This document shows positions 53,049 through 64,000 of a DNA stretch of 64,000 nt, piece after piece (position 1 is the first letter of the stretch; each line of letters starts with the position of its first letter). Location: positions 15,996,142 through 16,060,141 of the forward strand of contig CAJINV010000001.1 of assembly GCA_905178155.1 (NCBI GenBank). The letters run 5' to 3'. Origin of the DNA: Amoebophrya sp. A120 (Eukaryota > Sar > Dinophyceae > Syndiniales > Amoebophryaceae). Below the pieces are notes generated by a model that had not been told where the DNA came from, made no database searches, and saw only the letters and a list, made by a program, of their open reading frames with translations. The translations under genes were made by a program, and so were the position numbers.

Positions 53049-56000
53049 CTATCGGAGTTTATCACTAGCAAGAAAGGTTGCGAAATCTTTCGGATCCATG
53101 TGCATTAGCAGCTGGTAGGACTGCTGCTCGTCCGAGGGTCGTGCAGACGGTTGTTCTAGTTCGTCGGGCTTTTCGGCTGACGAAACTACAGCTTCAAGGA
53201 CCACTTCTTCCTCAGTTGCAGCAGCAGTAGAGCCGCTGTGCTTTTCGATCTTCAAAAAACCAGTAAAGTCTGCACCTGCAGGCACAATGCCGTTTGAGCT
53301 GCTGATCGCGGCACCGCTTGCTTCTGCCTCGTCAGCTGCGTCGTCGCGCGCTCGCTTCTTCCGCCCTGCCGGTGCGGCGACGGGCGCCGCCTTCGGAGTC
53401 GAGGCGCCGTTGGTAGTTGTGGTCTCTTTCACTTCCAGCGGCGGGGTGTCGCCGTCAAGATTCTGCCCAAATCGCTCCGTTGCCGTCGCGCCGCCAAATG
53501 CGTTCTTGCCATTGCCTGTCGTTTCATTTTGAAACGCGAAAATGAAAGACGTCTTTGAGTCTCCACCAAAAAAAGTCCGCAAAATTCAACAACAAACTGT
53601 GAGAGCACCAGCAGAGCATAGGCTGAGCACGCATCTTTGCAACTATGAACCAAAAAGTGAGTACCGAAAATGCTTTTCGTCCCTGTCGAAGCGAACACGT
53701 CGTTGAAAGAGCCAGTGTCTTGGCTCAACGGCCCACCGAAAAGGCTGTTCCCTGCCGCTGCACCGCCGCCGAAAATGGAGCCTGTCGTCGTTTTCCGGTC
53801 CTGGGAAGAACTTCGCCCCGTTTTTTTGCTCGAGGAGGCCCTTGCGTTCTTCTTTGAGGCGGAGAAAAGCGGCTTGCTTTCGTCTAACACGTTCGTGCTG
53901 GGTGCCCGCCCGAAGATGCTGGTTTCCGGCTTGGGTGCGAAAATCCCTTGGTTGGTGGAGGAAGCCTCGAAAATGCTGCGTCGCTTGGTCGGGCGCTCGC
54001 CGTCTTGCTTTATCGCGGACGCTTCCAGCTGGTTCAGCTTCTCCGCTTTTGGGTCGGCATTGCCAAAGATACTGGTGATTTTGTCCTTGTCCGCGCCGAT
54101 TCCGCCCGAAAGGGTTCCGAAAATCGAGTTCTCCGCGGGTTTGGCCTTCGGCGTGGAACCGCCAAAAATGTTAGAACTAGTGGAGGTCGCAGTGGTGGTA
54201 GTTGTCGTGGTCCCGAAAATGGATGTCGTTTTATTGTTTGCATCCGAACTGGGAGGTGCTGGTGCAGCGGGGGCCACTACTCCGAAGATGTTGGTGGTAC
54301 TAGTAGAACTACCTTTGATGTCACCACCTAGTAGCCCGCCTCCGAAAATTGATCCCGTCGACGACGCAGGTGGCGCAGCACCTCCGAAAATCCCGGTCCC
54401 CGCTGGTGCGGGTTTTGTTTCAGCAGGAGCGCCTGCTGTACTCTCTTTCTTCTCGCCTTCTGCTGCTCCCGCAGCGGGCGCCTTGGTACTATCCGCGGCC
54501 TCTCCTCCTGCAGATTTTGACTCTGCGCTGCCAAAAGTGGGCGACGCCTTTGCGGGCTGTTCCGAGGACTTCACCGGGTTTCCGAAAATGCTCGTCGAGG
54601 TGGACGCTGTCGCAGCGTTCCCGAAAATGCTGGTTGAGGCTATGACTTGCTCAAGCGTTACAATCTCAAATCGGTTACCATAGAATCTGGAATTTGTGTT
54701 GCATGATGAGCATGACAGACTCGCACAAAAGCGTTCCACCTTTTGCAATACAAATTTCGCCAGATTGTAGTGATGTTTGGGGTTCCGGAACTTGTCATGC
54801 GCAGTCCTAGGAGAGTTGGCTAGATCATGCACTCTTGCATCACAGATTTCCATATTCTATGGTAACCGATTTGAGATTGTAACACCTGAGCGGGTTATAG
54901 AGGCGCTGCCACCCGCGGGTGCGGCGCTTCCGAACAAACTGCCACCTGCCGGCAAATGTAAAAATGTAAAAATGTCTGGGTCTGGAAGAATGCAACTTGT
55001 GATGCTGTGTTTCGATGTCTAAAAAATTTGTGTTGCATGAGCAGCAAACAGAGTCTAATTTTTGCTACGCGGAGAAGGCATTTGTCATGCGGAATGGGCA
55101 TCAAAAATCCCTCAACAAACCTGTGATGCTGGAGCATGCATTACAGGCATCGTGGGTCATGACAAATATGCATGACAAATCTTGCATTCTTCCAGACCCA
55201 GACATTTTTACGGTTGATACGCTGCCACCCGCTGGTGCGGCGCTTCTAGAGCTTTAACACGCGTTAGCATGAGACGTGGTGAATCTCTAGTGAATTTTGC
55301 GTGACAAATTGCAGATGAGTCCGCCGGGACATTGTCCCTCTTGGCCCTGTTCTGGGAAGTGGGTTCTGCACAGACACCGCAAAAGTCAAGGCTTATGCGG
55401 CGGGCAGCTTCTAGACATGGCCTGGGTGCCGTTCTTTGGCCATGTCTATTCGTCTCCCTGAGCTCGCACAAGAGTACTGCAGCAGCCGCGGCAAAGACGC
55501 CAAAAAGCAAGTGCTGCGAAGCAAATGCAATTAGGCAAGAAGGCGCGGAGGCAAGGGTAAAGGACCAGGCCGAGAGCTTTGACGCGTCTATCCGGCAGGC
55601 GCGTGAACTCTCCCCCTCCCGACCTTTTCGGCAGAATATAGCCGGGCTGAGGGCAGCAGAGGGCGCTTGTCTTTCCCCCTCGGCCCCACTTCCCAGGGCC
55701 TATTTGCTGACTTCCTTGAGCACTTTTCTGCGCTAAAGTTTGCTTATCACGGTCGAAAAGGCGGGCCCGGTGAATTTTGGGGTGAATTTTGAAAAAACCG
55801 TGGGCGAATTTTGGCCCGAGGTGCCTATTCAAAATTCGCTAACGCACGAGAAACTTCGGGTTTTGGGGCTTCAAAAAAGTGTCGCCAAAACAAAAAGCCC
55901 CAAAATTCACCAAGGGAATTCCTGCCCTGGGGGCCACGTCGAAACGGCCTCGCTCCGGAGGCAAAAACACGCCTGGGGAGTTGTGAGCAGAGCACAGCAG

Positions 56001-59000
56001 GTGCAGCAAGCTAGCGTCCGCGGCCGAATCGTGCCTCCCCTTCCACCCGAGGCTGCTCCCAGATATCCAAGTCCAAGCCGAGCCAACCACAACTCGTGAG
56101 AGCATACATGTTGAACTAGTGCTCCTGTGTTCACCCGTCGCCCTCCCTTTCGACAATTCCGGAGAGGAACTTCTCAGGCAGACGCGCAGAAGAGTAAGAG
56201 CCACCCGATCCACCTTCTCTGGTCGCTAAATACGCGCTACACAGCCCGTTGAGGCTCGCCCCCGCAAGACCACTTCTTTCGGTCCTGCAAGCGCCACCAC
56301 GCGACGAACAGCCCTTCACGCTATGTGGGATGCTTGGGCTCGTGTGTCTAATACCTAGCGCACTTCTCTTTTAAGTACTTAAATGCAAGTCATGCAATAC
56401 AAATTCACTGCAAATTCACCCTTCTGTACGCTAACGACCGTCCAAGGCATAGCCGCTGGTGCGGCGCTTCCGAACAAACTGCCACCTGCCGGCTGCTGAA
56501 CACCCGTATTGAGAGGAAAAATCCCCCCTCCCCATATCGAAAAGGTATGTTTCCGAAAATTTGTCTTGCTGATTTGAGCCTTAGTTCCCCATGATATCCG
56601 CAGGCCAACTTTTTTTTTTGCTCGCTCCCCCCTCCTCGCAGGCTAGAATTTGTGTGGTCCCAGAACATGCAACGTGTCCTCCGTGCCACCCGTGCCACCC
56701 GGGCCAACGTCAGGGGTCCCTCACCCCCAACACGCCGAACTTCCTCCTTCCACTCGCAGCGTCGGAGGGGTCGCACGTAGCCCTGGAGGTGATAAACGAG
56801 GGTGGCGCCTGTATATGCAGTAAAATACTGCACAGGAAATGAGGAAGTCAGAAAGGAACACAAATGTTCTGGGATGACTGTTTAGGAACATCCCAACAAC
56901 CTCCGCCAACCACTGCCCTCGAATACACAAGAGAAAGCCGAAGCTAACTCAACTCCGGATACCCTTCCCGAAGCTGACCTGAACCGCCCTTCTCCACAGG
57001 TCAGCGACGAGGCAATGCCCTGAGGGGACCGTTAGGAACCTCCCCAAACAATCGTCATGTCGTTTCGCCGAAGCGAAACAGTCTTGCTGATTTGAGGCCC
57101 CAAATCAAGTCTGTCTTGCAAGAAGACAACGCCGCAGGCTCTGCCGCACTATGCAGGCGGTTTGTCATGCTGTTGGGCCTACAGCATAGACGTTTCTCAT
57201 GCTAAGCGCCTAGGCCAAAAGCTCTCTACTCAGGCTTGGCAGGAGCCTGCAGTCCTCGCCAGCAAGACAGATCTGATTTGGGTACGCAAATCCAGCATCA
57301 GAAACTTCGTTTTGATATGGGGAGGGGGGATTTTTCCTTTTGATAACCCGCTGGTGCGGCGCTTCCGAACAAACTGCCACCTGCCGGCGCGGCGCCAAGG
57401 CCTCCGAATAAGCCGCCACCGGGAGGCGCAGACCCGAAAATAGAGTTTGTCGACGCGGCGGGCGCACTGTTCGGGGGGGTGGGGTTTCCGAAAATGCTCG
57501 CGTTCGCCGGCGTGTTGAAGTTAATACTCGTTCCTGCCGGGGTGATGGCGGAGATCTTGCTGGTAGAGGGGATGCTGGACTTGTCGCCAGCGGGGGCAGA
57601 TGCGCCGTCCGCGTCTGTTGTAGGAAGATTATTTTTCAGATTGCAAATGTGTGTGTGGCGGTCATATGATATGAATATGTCCCGTTTCGGTATCATCTAA
57701 ATTGGTACAAATGGTTGTATATTTTTCATAAAACTTCCAGCAAAAAGCCTAGTACTCTCTTCGCCGTCTCCTTCCTTGAACTCGTCCGTATCCGGTATGG
57801 TTTCATTCTGGTACCATATGATTTCCACTTTGCCGTCTTTGCCCGTCCGCTCGGAAGGCAATTCGTAGCGCTTGCAAATTTTTCGGTACAAGAGAAGCTC
57901 ACTGCCCTTGTTCTTCTCGAGCAGCTCATCGATGTTGCCGATCTTCTTTGGGTTCTTCTTGTAGTAGACGGCTGCGATGTTTGCCTTGAAGAAATCAGTC
58001 TGCGACCCCTTCTGCACCACCGCCGCTCCTGCACTGTCAGCGGAATTTTTGTTTACTGCTTCTTGATCTTGCTTCTTTTCCGGTGACTTTTCGTCCTCAG
58101 CTTTGTTGACATTTTCTTCCTGCTCCGGCTCTTCTTCCGCTACCGGCTCGATCTTGCTTTTCATCGCCTGCTGCTCCACCTTCTTGGCTTGCAACATATC
58201 TTTCAGGATGTTGCTGCAGTCGTCGGGCTCTTCGGGCACCGGGTCGAGGGGCGCGAAAGACGTGTTGCCGAAACTGGGCGCTTCTAACCCCCCACCGCCC
58301 AAGAGTGCGGAAAAATCGAGCGCCGGTTTGTTCTCACTCTCGGCCTGCTTCGGCGCGCCGGACTTGCTTGCGTTATTCCGTTCCTCAACCTTCGCACCAA
58401 AAAGGCTGGTCGAAGAACTCCCAGCCTCTGCACCCACAGCTACGCCAAAGGTGTTTGCAGCACCTGCTTTCGGAGACTTGTCACTGCTCACTGGTGGCGC
58501 GCCGAAAATGGACGATGTCGCGGCGCTACTAGTTTCCGCAGCGGCTGCCGCACCACCTCCAAAGATACTACTACTTCCCGCACTGCCCCCCGGCGCTGCA
58601 CCTCCGAAGACTGGAGTTTTGTTTTCAAGCCCAGTTGTAAAAGTGCCTGCAGGAGCGCCAAAAGACGGAGTTTCCACCGAGCCAAAGACGTTAGAAGTTG
58701 CGGTCGCTGCGGGGGGACGGAGGGGACTGGGGAGCTTGGGGCTGCTGGGCCGGGATGCGACCCGCGCCGTCGGGGAGTGGCGCTGCGGGGAAAACGACCG
58801 CGTGTTGTCTTCCTGCTCTGCGGCTTCCTTCGACTTTGAGGTGGCGAGCTTGGTATCAGCATAACTGCCGTGTCGACCTCGGACCTGCGTTATTTCCAGT
58901 GAAAAGAAATAGGTACAAAAAGTCATCATGTCCGAAAAATCTGCGACAGATAAAAGTAGAAACGACGGAATATTAAATGACTCACCGTTAGCGTTACCTA

Positions 59001-61123
59001 CCAATCAGTTGTGTATCAATTCTTGTAACATACTCACCTGTGTCCTCGCGGCGTTACTCGAACCGGCCACGTTTGGCGTGTTGGTACTAAATTGTTCTTT
59101 CTCCTCAAACCGCTCGTCCTTGACCATGCCCGTTTGCAGCTGGAGGTAGAAACTTGGCTGCACGTTGAACTTCTGGCACAGCTTCACATACAGCATTGCC
59201 TCCTCCCCTTGATAGGCTTCCAACAGCGTGAACGCGTGCTCTTTCGACCCCGAATAGTCGTGACAAATGCGTGTCACCAGGGCCTTGTACAGCCCCTGCT
59301 TCAGGGCCGGGTTATCGTCATCCTCGCTAGAGGCAGCGGCCGGTTTCGGCTGTGCAGATTGATGGTCGACGCTAAGTTTGCTTCTCTTCTGCTGCTTCTC
59401 GATTCTGCGGTCGTCGTCTGCAAATTGATTTATTTTTGATACAGACGATAGTTTGTGCATAATTCTCAAAGATGAAAACGCAGGCTCAACAGCTTCTATT
59501 TTGGTGCACGAGCAAGTTCTCGAATATCAAAAGCAATGTCATTACAGATGTTGGCGCCGCTGAGGAATCCTTCCAGCGCGTCTGGGTTCATGCCAAACGT
59601 CTTGGGTTCCGAGACTATTGGCTGTCGCTGTACGCCCGAGAATCGATGAATGTCTGGCGCACCTGTGGTAAAAGAAGATTCGTCATTTATTTTTCTATCA
59701 AGGAAAACAATATGAAACTTCTTTTGCCGCGCACACTACAATCTCTTGACAACATGACTGGTGAACGAGGCCGAAATAAACAGGATGAAGTGTAAAATGC
59801 GAAGCGTACTTGGAGCTGGACTGTGTGGCCCTCCGCGCAGTTGGTGGTCCCAAGCCTGAGCGCCGAAATTCCGCGGTTCCGACATGGGCACCCTCGGCTC
59901 AAAGTTTTCCGCACGACCGACCGCCGACTGCTTGCTCGCTGATACCGCGAACGGCTGTTGCTGCGCTCTCGATTGCTGATTTTGTTGGTCCATATCATGA
60001 TCTCGGAGAAGCGGCTGCGGACTATCCTGTGGCTGCGGGCGCAGCTGCTGCTCCTTGTCGTCCAGAACTGGTGTTGCCATCATTCCATTTTGCGACTGCT
60101 CAGGTCCTCGTCCACCTCTAGGGTGGTCGGGTCGGTGCTGCCGCTGCGCCATCGTTGCCCCCTGCGGTGGCTGGTCGCGTGGCATGTGCCTTGCATTGGG
60201 ATTAAAATTGAAGTGACCCGAGGACTGCCCCGGGACACGATAGAAGTCGTTGCGGGGACTCGGATTGCCTTGCGGCATCTGCGCCAACCCACCAGAGTAT
60301 CTGTTTTGTGATTGTGATGTTCCGTCACGGCTATTACAGGCTTCATTCAACATTCTACTCCTACTTAAAGCATACTTGCCCGCGAACGCAACGAGCAACT
60401 CTAGTAGCACTTACTAGCACACAGATTCTTATACAAAAAGTAAAAATCAAACTGCATTCGGTACGGCTGCTGTGCTTGGTTTGGATTCACTGCGTCATTG
60501 GAAATGGTGTTCCCGCCCGTCAATCCGCCGCCGATAACACCGACGAGCGTTTTGATCCCCGACACTGCCGCATCTTTGAATTTTCCGAACATCCCCGACA
60601 CGCGTCGGGGCGGGCCCCCAGGCGGGGCCATTGGCTGCCGGTCGTACGGCCCCGCACGCGGATTCTGCTGGTGCGCAAACTGCATGTGCCCTGGCAATGC
60701 CTGCTGGTGCTGCTGGGCAAATGATCCGCCCGGGTGCTGCGGCGGGTGATGAAGACCCGCGTTCATTCCACGTCCAAAGTGCATTCCCGGTCCTGCTTGT
60801 TCTGGCGGCATGTGCATCCCGAATTGTGGCTGCATATTCCCATTACCCTGATTTCCAAACCCAAGCCCGCCTTGCTGGTTGAATGCGAAGGCCTGCTGCT
60901 GGACGTAAGGGTCGGCGCGGGAATTCGAAGAGCCGCCAAATAAGGGTGACGCTGGGGGTGCGGCAAAGCTGGGCCCTCTGCTTGGTGGCCGTTGGTTCGC
61001 ACCTCCGTGCATGTGGTCCACGTTGCGGAAGTTCTGGTGGCCTGAGAACGACGACATGCGCTGGCGGGCACTCGCGTTGCTCATACCGCGCTCACGCTGA
61101 AACTCCGGACCGTAGTGATTCAT
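53049..61123 (-). CDS. FG-repeat nucleoporin, 9-11 exons
   Basis: This is a nuclear pore protein with GLFG/SIFG/FG repeats. Resolved exons: 60465-61123, 59810-60300, 59510-59662, 59038-59417, 57735-58884, 57346-57614, then short repeat exons around 56452-56501, 55220-55246 and 54900-54952, then 53665-54635 and 53049-53560. The total is about 1,570 aa. The N-terminus is Gln/Met/Pro-rich with FG dipeptides (ASPLFGGSSNSRAD). Exon 3 reads EPKTFGMNPDALEGFLSGAN. Exons 4 and 5 each hold a copy of a helical motif ending in (G)xE..LY.K.C.K(F/Y): LEAYQGEEAMLYVKLCQKFN and LLEKNKGSELLLYRKICKRY. Many SIFG, SNIFGG and SLFG repeats follow. Three or four introners sit inside the repeats. Exon joins on either side of 55247-56451 do not give one certain frame, so the middle is provisional. 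Confidence 0.8.
54641..54899. mobile_element. introner, family H, in nucleoporin
   Basis: The 259-bp element has more than 50-bp inverted ends, the longest in the window (core TACAATCTCAAATCGGTTAC). A perfect TSD GAGGC lies at 54636-54640 and 54900-54904. Removal gives GGSAS|TSIFGNAAT. Confidence 0.92.
54953..55219. mobile_element. introner, family B, in nucleoporin
   Basis: The right end is CATTTTTACGGTTGATA. The left end lacks TAT and has a duplicated AAATGTAAAAATGT before the CTGGGTCTGGAAG core. No clear TSD, because both flanks are copies of the FG repeat unit. Confidence 0.75.
55247..56451. mobile_element. possible large composite insertion in nucleoporin
   Basis: About 1.2 kb lies between two FG-repeat exons. 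The ends show weak inversion around CGTTAGC. No family match was found, and removal by the TSD rule does not give the expected frame for both flanks, so the boundaries are uncertain. It contains no recognised gene. Confidence 0.4.
56507..57345. mobile_element. introner, family C, carrying a nested insertion
   Basis: The element starts TATTGAGAGGAAAAATCCCC and ends TTTTTCCTTTTGATA. A perfect TSD ACCCG lies at 56502-56506 and 57346-57350. At 839 bp it is far larger than other C copies; the excess is the 518-bp block 56579-57096. Confidence 0.88.
56579..57096. mobile_element. nested insertion flanked by a 16-bp direct repeat
   Basis: GTCTTGCTGATTTGAG occurs at 56563-56578 and 57081-57096. Taking out one copy plus the 502 bp between leaves a normal ~320-bp family C introner that aligns with the one at 44373-44694. 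No coding potential or known family was recognised inside. Confidence 0.7.
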
Positions 61124-61860
61124 CTCGCCCGAGTTGTCGTCGATTATGTTTCAAAGGCGAATTTTATAGTAAGAGTAACTAGAGCTACTAGATCGACAAA
61201 GACTAGCGTGAAACGAAAATCCAAATAGAGCTCTTGTTGCAAAAAAAGTGTCGCTCCTGTCGCCTGTTATCATTTCACAAATAACCTGGTGTCAAAAAGT
61301 GATCTGGCTCGTCGACGTGTGCCTTCGTTTTAGCAAAAGCGTTGAGCAGATTGAAAATTTGCGGACGCCTGGCCTCTTGCAATTCCATCAGTCTTTGTCT
61401 GTGATCTGAACGAAGCGTCTCAAGTGAAACTTTTTGCGATCGCCAAGCAACTACAGTTGCTGCTAGTAGAAGAGATCCTCGACAAAAAGAAGATCGCGTC
61501 ACAAATGTTCGATGGCAATTTGGTCCATGCGGCAGGAAAGAAACCAATTTGATGTGGCTCGATAGTTTTCGCTGCAGTAAAGATCTCTGCAAATCGCATG
61601 GTGGCAATGTGGTTTTTAGAACACGCTTAATTGTTTTTCCCTTTAGTATTGATGTTTCAGAAAGCGTCGGGGCTTCAGAGTCTTCGTTTTCAAGTATGAA
61701 GATGTGTGCTTGCGCATGAGAAAAATGAGGGTAGTACTTACACAATTGCATTCGATATGAAAATGCGCAATTCAGGCAGTCACAGTTTCTGAAAATTTGT
61801 CGCGTTTCGTTCTTTTTTTTTTTCGTAGCCCGCTCTTTTGGTCTAACTATCTCGCTTTCA
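61124..61860. other. gap with one candidate terminal exon (61275 to about 61450)
   Basis: A minus frame ending at 61275 reads KVSLETLRSDHRQRLMELQE, then ARRPQIFNLLNAFAKTKAHV and DEPDHFLTPGYL plus a stop, which looks coding. It may be a last exon of the acidic gene on the right or a separate small gene. I could not match a donor. Confidence 0.35.
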
Positions 61861-64000
61861 TCACTCCGCATCCGGCCCGTCCGTGCAGAGAGGAGGCAAT
61901 TCAGACTCGCTCTCGCTGCCAAGCTGGTCCCAGAGTCTGTCTTTGTCGCTTTGCAACGACGCTTGCGTCGCCGGGGCACCCGCTGCCTGCGGTCCCTCTT
62001 CAGGCGTCGCAGGACGGTTTTGTTCCGCCCCCGTAGATGTTGACACGACGGCAGAAGACGACGCAACCCGCTCATCAACCGCCGGAGCATCTTGCATCTC
62101 GACATCTTCTTGCTCCACGACATCCGCCTGTGCAGCTACTTCCGGCGCTTGTTCCTTCTCCTTCTCTGCCTCAGCCCGCCTGTCCTGTTCCGCCTTGCGC
62201 TCGGCCGCGCGGCGCTGCGCAGCAATGGCCAAAGCTTCCTCCTCCGTGATGATCCGTGAGGAGGAGCCGGAGCTGCCCCGGGATCCAACGAAAGAATTTT
62301 TACCGGGAGAATTTCGCTTCGGAGCCAAGTCCACTTGGGATACCCGGGGACGCGCTTCCTGTTCCTGCCTCTCCTTCCGCAAGCGTTCTTCTTTTATCCG
62401 TCGCTCTTCCGCCATCTCGGCCTGCACTTGCGCTTCGATTTTTTTCAAAACGCTCCCCTCAGCGCTGTGCTCCGTCTCGTCGAGCACGATCGGCGCGGTG
62501 CTTGTTGTTGTCGATTTTTGCTGTACTACAACATTCGGATGACTTGTTACATCCGGTTCTTGATGCGCCTCCTCCTTTTCCGGACTCAGCTCCTGAGTCA
62601 GGGCAACGGGCTGCTGCTGCTCTCCCTCCAGAATCTGTGTTCGTGCTGGACTCGCAGGACTCCTAGGTGGTTGTTGATTGGAAGCGCTCATCTCTTCGGG
62701 TTGTGCGTCCTGAGACAACAACACCGGGGTGGAACCACCCTCTGCCACTGGGGAAGATGAAACTCCTTCTGCAAAGACGGGCGTCGCACCACTGGGAACT
62801 CGTTCTGCAAGACTGGGCGTGGAAGCCTGGCGCTGCTGCTCGATATCCGGAGAGCCGCCGCTTCTTGCGCTCTTCTTTTCGCTTTGGCTGTCTCTCTTGT
62901 GTTGAATTTCCGCGAAGATGCCAACATCTCCATTCTTCTGTCCAGCGCCCGGAGTGACTGGAGACAATCGGCTAGCGCTCGAGTTTTCTTCCGGGATTGG
63001 GGAAAGAGCTCCATTTTCTTCACTTCGCGCAAAATTCACAGATGACGACATCTGCTCTTCCACGGCACCAGCAGTCGTCGGTACAACGTTCTTCGCGACG
63101 TCTGCGGACCGTTCCGCGCCCGCTTGCTCGAGCGGCGGCTGCTCGGGTGCAAAGTAAACACCGTCCTGCTGCTTCGCTTCGTCTGCCGCACAGACCGCAA
63201 CTGGGGACTTCACTTTCTTGTCGCTAGAACTACTTGCTGACTTTGCCGAACAGGGCGATGCCGCATCGCCTTGTTTGCTACTGTCCGCAGCAGAACCGAG
63301 AGAAATATCACCCTCTTCGCCACTTTCCTCCGCGGCCTCAGCGTCGATTTGATCTCGCTCCGCGGGCTCGATGTTTGCCTGTTCTGAAGGTTGCTGCACG
63401 TCGTGCTCGGCTAACTGATTCTCCTCCTCCTCCGCATCATCGTCCACTTCCATCGCGACCGCGCCCCCTTCTACTTCGTCTCGCACCGCGGTGCGGACTT
63501 CTCTTTGGTCCTGACCCTCCCGCATGGATGCGCCGCTCGCTCTTCTATCATGATCGGTGCCGGTACCTACGTCCTTCACATTTAGAACAACCTCGCGTCT
63601 GGTTTGTTCCACAACCGCTTCATATTCCTCGTAAGTGCTACCTTCCGTCTCAACCACGGCGTCCTTTTGCTCGACCGCTTCGGTGCCAACGCACGTCTCC
63701 TTCCGCTCCACGTTTCCGTAGCCTACGCCGATATTGCGGGTTTCGCGCTGTAAGGTTTCGATACATTTGTCCTTCTTCTCCACACAGAACACTTCGGCCT
63801 GCACACTGACGTCGGCGGAGCTGGAGGATCCCACCTGCACAGCAACGTTGCTGGACGAGCTCGATTGTTTCACATTCGTTTGGGTGCTTGAGTTCGCGAC
63901 AGCCCTTGCAGTGGGGTTCTTCTTGGTGTTGATCTGAGCCGCTTCTTTTTCCTGTTCCTCTATGGAGGATTCCTCGGCAGCCTCCTCAGTCTCCTCTTCA
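61861..64000 (-). CDS. large acidic, repeat- and coiled-coil-containing protein, partial (runs off right edge)
   Basis: The frame is open from the right edge of the window to a stop at 61861, over 700 codons. The upstream part has degenerate repeats around a V(G/A)(T/V)(G/Q/E) core (STQTN, VAVQVG, VSVQAE, GVGYGN, VGTEAVEQ, VGTGTD). The middle is acidic and Ser/Pro/Glu-rich. Near the C-terminus there is a charged helical segment (AQVQAEMAEERRIKEERLRK, then ALAIAAQRRAAERKAEQDRR) typical of a coiled coil, followed by an acidic tail (SESESELPPLCTDGPDAE). I do not recognise the family. No introner was found in the visible part. Confidence 0.65.
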   Translation of the reverse strand, partial: EEETEEAAEESSIEEQEKEAAQINTKKNPTARAVANSSTQTNVKQSSSSSNVAVQVGSSSSADVSVQAEVFCVEKKDKCIETLQRETRNIGVGYGNVERKETCVGTEAVEQKDAVVETEGSTYEEYEAVVEQTRREVVLNVKDVGTGTDHDRRASGASMREGQDQREVRTAVRDEVEGGAVAMEVDDDAEEEENQLAEHDVQQPSEQANIEPAERDQIDAEAAEESGEEGDISLGSAADSSKQGDAASPCSAKSASSSSDKKVKSPVAVCAADEAKQQDGVYFAPEQPPLEQAGAERSADVAKNVVPTTAGAVEEQMSSSVNFARSEENGALSPIPEENSSASRLSPVTPGAGQKNGDVGIFAEIQHKRDSQSEKKSARSGGSPDIEQQRQASTPSLAERVPSGATPVFAEGVSSSPVAEGGSTPVLLSQDAQPEEMSASNQQPPRSPASPARTQILEGEQQQPVALTQELSPEKEEAHQEPDVTSHPNVVVQQKSTTTSTAPIVLDETEHSAEGSVLKKIEAQVQAEMAEERRIKEERLRKERQEQEARPRVSQVDLAPKRNSPGKNSFVGSRGSSGSSSRIITEEEALAIAAQRRAAERKAEQDRRAEAEKEKEQAPEVAAQADVVEQEDVEMQDAPAVDERVASSSAVVSTSTGAEQNRPATPEEGPQAAGAPATQASLQSDKDRLWDQLGSESESELPPLCTDGPDAE

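Noticed and set aside
53670-54683. 337-codon plus-strand frame
   Set aside because: It is antisense to the FG-repeat exon of the nucleoporin; GC-rich repeats leave the opposite strand open.

Overview
This window is nuclear DNA of a protist, most likely a dinoflagellate-lineage alveolate close to the parasitic Syndiniales (Amoebophrya type). That placement is an inference. It rests on eukaryote-only genes (CNOT9, CPSF160/CPSF1, an FG nucleoporin), long low-complexity tails, every supported gene on the minus strand, and protein-coding exons broken by short intronic elements with terminal inverted repeats (TIRs) and about 5-bp target-site duplications (TSDs). Such introner elements are known from Amoebophrya. 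No rRNA, tRNA, CRISPR array or bacterial-style operon was seen.

Layout, left to right; all genes are transcribed right to left. 1-1215: partial secreted hypothetical protein. 2373-3692: disordered basic protein. 3930-4410: small two-exon gene. 6292-11594: CNOT9 with a giant Q/S/T/H-rich N-terminus. 12.2-15.4 kb: gene-free block of minisatellites and GC palindromes. 15407-15910: small hypothetical. 16276-18648: secreted/membrane hypothetical. 19825-24608: secreted prolyl 4-hydroxylase (2OG-Fe(II) oxygenase) in six exons. 25409-32403: CPSF160/CPSF1 in nine exons. 32.5-38.1 kb: repeat-rich block with two copies of a TATA-containing module, several copies of a leader/ATG module, a ~64-bp tandem array and a LamG-like ORF. 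38617-50189: unknown gene of at least 20 exons cut by 15 TSD-type introns. 50922-52304: two small genes. 52682-61123: FG nucleoporin. 61861-64000: acidic coiled-coil protein running off the right edge.

The main discovery-type content is the introner system. I joined exons by hand, deleting each element plus one TSD copy. This restored a continuous frame through the prolyl hydroxylase (sum 3432 nt), CPSF1 (5280 nt) and the 20-exon gene (4737 nt); each sum is divisible by three and there is no internal stop. About 25 elements fall into at least eight TIR families. They nearly all start with TA and end with TA, and in the four examples I checked exhaustively no register across the TSD gives GT-AG ends. 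Ordinary GT-AG introns lie in the same genes. The window therefore suggests cut-and-paste-like DNA elements that act as introns and are removed at non-canonical boundaries.

The genes share no pathway. CNOT9 (deadenylation), CPSF1 (3' end formation) and the nucleoporin are mRNA-metabolism housekeeping genes; the hydroxylase and several hypotheticals are secretory. The 38.6-50.2 kb gene has no function I can name.
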